NCBI GenBank assembly: GCA_045629725.1
Contig: JAZQRT010000158.1
Location: forward strand, 1-18,194
Source of the DNA: SIG714 sp045629725
GTDB taxonomy: Bacteria; Bacillota; Clostridia; Oscillospirales; CAG-272
Direction of reading: 5' to 3'
DNA length: 18,194 nucleotides
Shown here: positions 14,782 to 18,194 of the stretch, one piece after another
Position numbering within the stretch: the first letter of the stretch is position 1
How the letters are laid out: each line of letters begins with the position of its first letter
Notes under the pieces: generated by a model
Databases searched by the model: none
Seen by the model: only the letters and a program-made list of their open reading frames with translations
What the model was told of the DNA's origin: nothing
Position numbers and translations under genes: made by a program

Positions 14782-15048
14782 TTATTTTTCGTTGCGTTTT
14801 TGCAAATACTTATTTTTTGTTGCAAGTCCGCCTCTTAAGTGACGCTCCGCATGGTTGATGTCAAGTATCTCCCTCAAAGGCAGACAAAGCTCGGGGCAGA
14901 CCCTTGGAAGTCTTTCGCTGATATCCTTGTGAAGGGTTGATTTGCTCACCCCGATGTATTTGGCAGCGCTTCTGATAGTGGCGCGGTTTTCGATTATGTA
15001 AGTGGCGGCTCGCTTTGCTCGGTCGCCGTAGTCCGGATTTTCTTCCAT
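14782..15048 (-). CDS. spoIIID: Sporulation transcription factor SpoIIID
   Basis: An 88-residue DNA-binding protein of the mother cell, acting between sigma-E and sigma-K. The helix-turn-helix TIRSAAKYIGVSKSTLHKDI (24-43) and the signature ERLPRV...LREILDINHAERHLRGGLATKNKY (46-81) match SpoIIID throughout. ATG 15048 follows GGAGG by 4 nt and gives the family's usual length and N-terminus; an in-frame ATG at 15099 lacks a ribosome-binding site. A sigma-E-like promoter lies 88 bp upstream. In Bacillus, SpoIIID co-activates sigK, which is in this same window. It converges tightly with the WYL gene (1 bp between stops), leaving no room for its own terminator. Confidence 0.95.
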   Translation of the reverse strand: MEENPDYGDRAKRAATYIIENRATIRSAAKYIGVSKSTLHKDISERLPRVCPELCLPLREILDINHAERHLRGGLATKNKYLQKRNEK

Positions 15049-15135
15049 GTGACCTCCAATATATTGAAATTGGCAAATGCCATGTTTTAAGCCATTCAAG
15101 CAGAGGATGTCTTTTCTCCGCAGCGGTGCTTTTAC

Positions 15136-15164
15136 AATATATGAATACAGTTTTTTAGATATTA
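15136..15164 (-). promoter_or_regulatory. Candidate sigma-E promoter of spoIIID
   Basis: On the minus strand TAATATC (15164-15158), 14 nt, CATATATT (15143-15136): 6/7 and 6/8 against the Bacillus sigma-E consensus. spoIIID is a known sigma-E gene in Bacillus. Start of transcription is expected near 15128, leaving a leader of about 80 nt. Confidence 0.6.
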
Positions 15165-15194
15165 CGAATAAAGAAAATAATAGGGGAAATAATC

Positions 15195-15223
15195 AAAGCG
15201 TACCAAAGAAAAGGTACGCTTTT
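15195..15223 (+). terminator. Terminator-like hairpin before spoVAC
   Basis: AAAGCGTACC (15195-15204) pairs perfectly with GGTACGCTTT (15213-15222) around AAAGAAAA, ending in TTTT. The T run is short. On the plus strand it is the first terminator-like structure after the WYL gene, 415 bp downstream across spoIIID. On the minus strand it would lie upstream of the spoIIID promoter. Confidence 0.5.
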
Positions 15224-15224
15224 G

Positions 15225-15233
15225 TGCTATAAA
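15225..15233 (+). promoter_or_regulatory. Possible extended -10 for spoVAC
   Basis: TGCTATAAA (15225-15233) fits a TGn-extended -10 box without a clear -35, 20 bp before the GTG start. A forespore sigma-G promoter would be expected for a spoVA gene, and none convincing was found. Confidence 0.3.
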
Positions 15234-15253
15234 AGAGTTTAACGGAGGTAACT

Positions 15254-15697
15254 GTGGTGGAAAATATGAAAATACATTATAAGGATTACGCAGAGGCGAG
15301 GGCGAAAAAATCAAATATCGTAGCAGATTGTGTAAAGGCGTTTACAGTAGGTGGAGTTATATGCACTATCGGGCAGCTTTTTAATGATTTTTACATTATT
15401 ATGGGGGCAGAGGATAAGGATGCAGGAACGCTTGTCTCAGTGACCTTGGTGCTTTTGACGGCGATCCTGACAGGACTTGGCGTTTTTGATGATCTTGCAA
15501 AGGTAGGAGGAGCGGGAACACTTGTGCCCATAACAGGATTTGCAAATTCTGTGGTATCGCCCGCCATTGATAATAAAGCCGAGGGACTTGTTCTCGGGCT
15601 TGGAGCAAAGATATTCATAATCGCAGGTCCCGTAATTCTTTACGGCACTCTCGCAAGCGTCATTTATGGTGTTATATACTGGCTTATGACGATGTAG
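15254..15697 (+). CDS. spoVAC: Stage V sporulation protein AC (SpoVAC-like)
   Basis: A 147-residue integral membrane protein; SpoVA proteins move dipicolinic acid across the inner spore membrane, and SpoVAC of Bacillus behaves as a mechanosensitive channel. The hydrophilic start (MKIHYKDYAEARAKKSN) leads to VKAFTVGGVICTIGQLFNDFYI, TAILTGLGVFDDLAKVGGAGTLVPITGFANSVVSPAI and KAEGLVLGLGAKIFIIAGPVILYGTLASVIYGVIYW, the order and length of SpoVAC rather than the shorter SpoVAE. GGAGGT (15244-15249) supports GTG at 15254 or, with better spacing, GTG at 15257. A terminator follows 10 bp after the stop. The usual partners spoVAD and spoVAE are not adjacent, so this is either a relocated gene or an extra paralogue. 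Confidence 0.85.
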   Translation: MVENMKIHYKDYAEARAKKSNIVADCVKAFTVGGVICTIGQLFNDFYIIMGAEDKDAGTLVSVTLVLLTAILTGLGVFDDLAKVGGAGTLVPITGFANSVVSPAIDNKAEGLVLGLGAKIFIIAGPVILYGTLASVIYGVIYWLMTM

Positions 15698-15707
15698 TTA
15701 AAAGAAC

Positions 15708-15745
15708 AAAACCGCCTCCGATGGTAATCCAAAGGAGACGGTTTT
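15708..15745. terminator. Intrinsic terminator after spoVAC
   Basis: AAAACCG-C-CTCC (15708-15719) pairs with GGAG-A-CGGTTTT (15734-15745), with one mismatch, around a 14-nt loop. T runs lie on both strands, so it may also end the minus-strand ClC transcript. Confidence 0.75.
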
Positions 15746-15759
15746 ATTCATATAATGTG

Positions 15760-15832
15760 CAGAGGCACAAATAAAATCGATATTAAAAACATTTTATTAA
15801 AATTCTTTGATACAAACTTTCTTATAAGAAGG
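15760..15832. repeat. Direct repeat copy 1 (73 bp)
   Basis: It begins CAGAGGCACAAATAAAATC and ends AACTTTCTTATAAGAAGG. It aligns without gaps to 15859-15931 with about 7-8 differences over 73 bp (about 90% identity). The inverted hairpin near its right end is degraded in this copy relative to copy 2. Confidence 0.9.
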
Positions 15833-15835
15833 TAA

Positions 15836-15868
15836 GTGCCTCTGCCGAAAATAAAGGTCAGAGGCACA
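15836..15868. repeat. Hairpin joining the two direct repeats
   Basis: GTGCCTCTG (15836-15844) is the exact inverted copy of CAGAGGCAC, found at 15760-15768 and 15859-15867. With the second copy it forms a 9-bp stem-loop whose loop holds a further CC/GG pairing, so the repeat start can pair with either side. Confidence 0.8.
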
Positions 15869-15931
15869 AATAAAATCAATATTAAAAACAATTTACTAAA
15901 GTTCTTTGATCCAAACTTTCTTACAAGAAAG
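15859..15931. repeat. Direct repeat copy 2 (73 bp)
   Basis: Starts at CAGAGGCAC, offset 99 bp from copy 1. Its end runs into the perfect 12-bp inverted repeat at 15911-15936. It has no coding potential of its own. Confidence 0.9.
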
Positions 15932-15959
15932 TTTGGTGGGGCTTAGGGTGAAACCCTAA
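15911..15959. repeat. Paired inverted repeats downstream of the ClC gene
   Basis: CCAAACTTTCTT (15911-15922) pairs perfectly with AAGAAAGTTTGG (15925-15936); then TTAGGGT (15943-15949) pairs with ACCCTAA (15953-15959) around GAA. Neither stem is followed by a good T tract, so terminator function on the minus strand is uncertain. The arrangement resembles the palindromic intergenic repeats common in gut Clostridia. Confidence 0.7.
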
Positions 15960-15977
15960 AATCAGTAAGATCAAATC

Positions 15978-17585
15978 TTAGTTTTCGGGAATGCTGTAAT
16001 GCTCGTCGTCGCCGTGAACGAATTTCATAGCGATGTCATTGTTTTGCTTGCCGAGGAGTGATTCAAGAACAACGATGGATTCGGTGGGATCGGAGGTCTT
16101 GTATCTCAGGTGGAGAACATCGCCTTCCTCAAGAGCGGAGTGATGTATTTCCTTTTTGTCAACGGACATAACAACGCAGGTTGGGGGCCAAAGTATGTCG
16201 CGTATCTCCTGACTGATAACGAAACAGCGTGCTTCCACCGTCATGTGTACGTCGGCAACGTAGAATTTTTTACCCTTTGCGGCGGTGTGTATCTTGTTTT
16301 CAATAATAACGTCGGATATATCAGTAATGCCTGCAAGCTCAACAACGATGTAAGCAAAAGCAGCACCGAGAGCTATAGGGATTATATTTGTGAGTCCCGA
16401 AAGAGCTTCAATAGAGAAAGTTATGGCGATAAGAGGAATTCTTGATGATGCAGCAAGGAAGGATGCCATGCCAACGACCACCAAAATGATCTCATATTTC
16501 TCGGGCATGAGTCCTGTAAAGATAAGTCCTTTGGCAGTAATTTCACCGACAAGAGCTCCGAAGGCAAGGGAGGGGACGAAGATTCCGCCTGTGATGCCCG
16601 CATTGTTTGCAAAAAGAAGGAGAACGGCACGGACAAGGAGGGAAAGTAGAAGGAGATAGACGGAGAAGTGGTGACCTTCAATTATTTCGTCGATAAGTCC
16701 ATGTCCGGAATGAGTGAATTCCGAAGCGAAAAATCCTAAAATTCCGACGATCACGAATATTGAAACGATCTTTACAATAGCGGGACATTTTTTTAAGGTG
16801 TTGTTTATCAATTTGTTGATGACCTTGTAAAGCTGAGTAAATCCGAGAGCTACAAGTCCTGTGATGGTACCTACCGCCATTGCCGCAGGAAGATATTTGA
16901 GAGGAAGTATTTCGGAAAGAGTAAAGTGGAAAAGATGGGTGTTAAAATTAAAAGCTGAGCCGAGAAGCTCCATGGTCACGGCTGAGGAAAGAGTTGCCGT
17001 TGCCGCAGACATAAAGACGAGGGGAGAAAAACGGCGGTGTATCTCCTCAATGTAGAAAAGCAAACCGCTCATGGGAGCGCCCGTTGCGGCGGCAAAGCCT
17101 GCACAGGCACCGCCCGTCATGATATATTTGTCCCACGCCTTGTTTTTCTTGGCAAAAATATTTACAGTACCCTTGCCGACAGCACATCCCATCTGAACGC
17201 TGGGGCCCTCATTTCCAAGGGGGACTCCGCCGAAGAATGTGACAAGAGCGGAGATAAATACTCCAAAGGCACTTGCGATCCAATTAAAGGATACAAAGCC
17301 GCGGATAATGGTGATGGCAGTGGGAATTCCGCCGCCCTTTGCATCGGGAGCCACCTTAAGGATGAGGAAAGAAAGACAGCCTAAAAGTGCCATGCCGAGA
17401 ATAAAAGGCAAAAGGAGCACAGGCTTTTCTCTCACAGAGGCGTAGATATCTCCCGAAAGAGAAATAACGTATGATGCGGATATCTTAAAGGCAAAGATCA
17501 AGAACCCTGTGAATATACCTGTCAGTGCTGAAAGTAAAAAACAGGGGATAAGCTTATTTTTTATTTTACTTAAATTGTTTTTCAT
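15978..17585 (-). CDS. ClC-family anion channel/transporter with TrkA-C domain
   Basis: A 535-residue integral membrane protein that moves chloride or a related anion, probably with protons. ClC motifs in order: KGGGIPTA (83-90), PLGNEGPSVQMG (122-133, external gating Glu E126), the FYIEEIHRR segment (177-185) where the internal proton Glu lies, and GGIFVPSLAFGALVGE (333-348). A soluble TrkA-C (RCK-C) domain occupies about 440-515, suggesting ligand regulation. Presence of both Glu positions favours an H+-coupled exchanger. The Ser of GSGIP is Gly here, and the conserved C-terminal Tyr that also lines the anion site appears replaced (about I423). GAGGT lies 7 nt before the ATG. It follows the DUF1576 gene by 20 bp, so both are likely one operon. 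Fluoride exporters of the CLC-F type are an alternative, though their usual motifs differ. Confidence 0.92.
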   Translation of the reverse strand: MKNNLSKIKNKLIPCFLLSALTGIFTGFLIFAFKISASYVISLSGDIYASVREKPVLLLPFILGMALLGCLSFLILKVAPDAKGGGIPTAITIIRGFVSFNWIASAFGVFISALVTFFGGVPLGNEGPSVQMGCAVGKGTVNIFAKKNKAWDKYIMTGGACAGFAAATGAPMSGLLFYIEEIHRRFSPLVFMSAATATLSSAVTMELLGSAFNFNTHLFHFTLSEILPLKYLPAAMAVGTITGLVALGFTQLYKVINKLINNTLKKCPAIVKIVSIFVIVGILGFFASEFTHSGHGLIDEIIEGHHFSVYLLLLSLLVRAVLLLFANNAGITGGIFVPSLAFGALVGEITAKGLIFTGLMPEKYEIILVVVGMASFLAASSRIPLIAITFSIEALSGLTNIIPIALGAAFAYIVVELAGITDISDVIIENKIHTAAKGKKFYVADVHMTVEARCFVISQEIRDILWPPTCVVMSVDKKEIHHSALEEGDVLHLRYKTSDPTESIVVLESLLGKQNNDIAMKFVHGDDEHYSIPEN

Positions 17586-17605
17586 ATTTAATACCTCTTG
17601 GAAAA

Positions 17606-18194
17606 TCAGTTGTCATCCTCGTATTTGGGAGTGATCTTGTAAAAGTCGAGGACGGGAAGAAGAACAAGAGCGGTGAGTCCCGCGGTGAATCCTCCGTTGT
17701 AGAGAACGAAACCTCCGTGAATACTCGCGGTGGAGGTGCATATGATTGCACAGAGGAAACCTGCAAGCACACCGATGCGGAAGCCGTATTTACCCGCAAA
17801 GGGACAAAGTCCTGTTGCAAAGGCAAGTCCGTTAATATATCCCTGAGTAGAAAGAGTCCACGGAATCTCGATTCCGATAATGGCGCAAAGAACACACACT
17901 ACCACGGAAAGACAGATATAACCAAGGGCGATCGGAGCCACTGTTCTTGGCATCTGACCGTCAGCCGAGAAGGTCAGTGCGGCAAAGACAACTCCAACCG
18001 TTGCACCGGTGAAGCCTACACCGCTTGGAAGAAATGGGAATATTTCCGGTAAAATGAAAATGATGTTAAGGTAGGCAAGGATGCAAAGTCCGTAAACACC
18101 AATGTTGATAAGACATACGGGCATACCGAATTTATCAAGAAAGTCCGTTCCGTAACCAGTGCTTCGCAAAAGCTCCTTGTATCCGCGGAAGCTT
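17606..18194 (-). CDS. DUF1576 membrane protein, 5' part outside window
   Basis: The minus-strand frame stays open from TGA (17606-17608) to the right edge: 195 residues, the C-terminal part of a larger protein. It begins SFRGYKELLRSTGYGTDFLDKFGMP and contains at least five hydrophobic segments rich in Gly and Ala (e.g. GFTGATVGVVFAALTFSADG, FRIGVLAGFLCAIICTS), ending in SIHGGFVLYNGGFTAGLTALVLLPVLDFYK and an acidic tail. This fits the DUF1576 family of about 400-450-residue integral membrane proteins, whose function is unknown. A TTG at 18169 should not be taken as the start, since coding continues upstream. It lies 20 bp upstream of the ClC gene, suggesting a shared transcript and perhaps a role in ion or solute transport. 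Confidence 0.75.
   Translation of the reverse strand, partial: SFRGYKELLRSTGYGTDFLDKFGMPVCLINIGVYGLCILAYLNIIFILPEIFPFLPSGVGFTGATVGVVFAALTFSADGQMPRTVAPIALGYICLSVVVCVLCAIIGIEIPWTLSTQGYINGLAFATGLCPFAGKYGFRIGVLAGFLCAIICTSTASIHGGFVLYNGGFTAGLTALVLLPVLDFYKITPKYEDDN

Noticed and set aside
15049..15099. Upstream ATG at 15099 for spoIIID
   Set aside because: No ribosome-binding site, and the added 17 residues are not part of SpoIIID proteins; ATG 15048 has GGAGG before it.
15142..15171. TGAATA as a sigma-G -35 box for spoVAC
   Set aside because: At 17 nt downstream the sequence CGAATAA matches the sigma-G -10 poorly, and the site overlaps the spoIIID promoter.

Overview
The window looks like chromosomal DNA from an anaerobic, spore-forming member of the Clostridia, probably an uncultured gut or rumen lineage. 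The evidence is four sporulation genes (sigK, a SipL-like SPOCS-domain gene, spoIIID, a SpoVAC homologue), Gram-positive ribosome-binding sites of the AAGGAGG/GGAGGT type, sigma-A promoters with TGn-extended -10 boxes, a Firmicutes-type class 2 galT, a Cls with an N-terminal two-helix anchor, and moderate G+C. There are no rRNA or tRNA genes, CRISPR arrays, transposases or phage genes.

Layout. Positions 1-2211 (minus) hold pro-sigma-K and, downstream of it, a SPOCS/DUF3794 protein cut by the left edge. Divergent from sigK is a plus-strand operon of a Ppx/GppA phosphatase, a TrmH/SpoU-like RNA methyltransferase and a 67-residue Cys-rich protein (2339-4234). galT (4309-5820) follows with its own perfect consensus promoter and a strong terminator. 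A cardiolipin synthase (5990-7540) converges with, and overlaps by 9 bp, a minus-strand operon of a DUF3343 protein and a cysteine desulfurase (7532-8938). The 8991-9189 intergenic region is packed with hairpins and is not explained by any gene. A DUF896 protein (9310-9519) precedes a 1248-residue, membrane-anchored, multi-domain GH97 glycosidase (9690-13436). Then come a 51-residue membrane protein (minus), a WYL-domain regulator (plus), spoIIID (minus), a lone spoVAC (plus), a repeat-bearing intergenic region (15698-15977), and a minus-strand operon of a DUF1576 membrane protein (cut by the right edge) and a ClC anion transporter with a TrkA-C tail.

How the genes fit together. sigK, the SPOCS gene and spoIIID are all mother-cell functions, and all three are preceded by sequences resembling the sigma-E promoter with the same 14-nt spacer; the SPOCS gene's -35 lies inside the last codons of sigK. 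The GH97 enzyme probably releases sugars (possibly galactose) at the cell surface, and galT could feed galactose into metabolism, although the two genes are not linked as an operon. DUF3343 and the desulfurase form a putative sulfur or selenium delivery pair.

The observations most worth a second look are the two-domain hairpin element at 8991-9189, the 73-bp duplicated repeat near 15760-15931, a terminator-like hairpin that overlaps the transcription start of the GH97 gene, the set of sigma-E-like promoters, and the two-palindrome site between the 51-residue protein and the WYL regulator. All family assignments come from reading motifs by eye; no database search was run.
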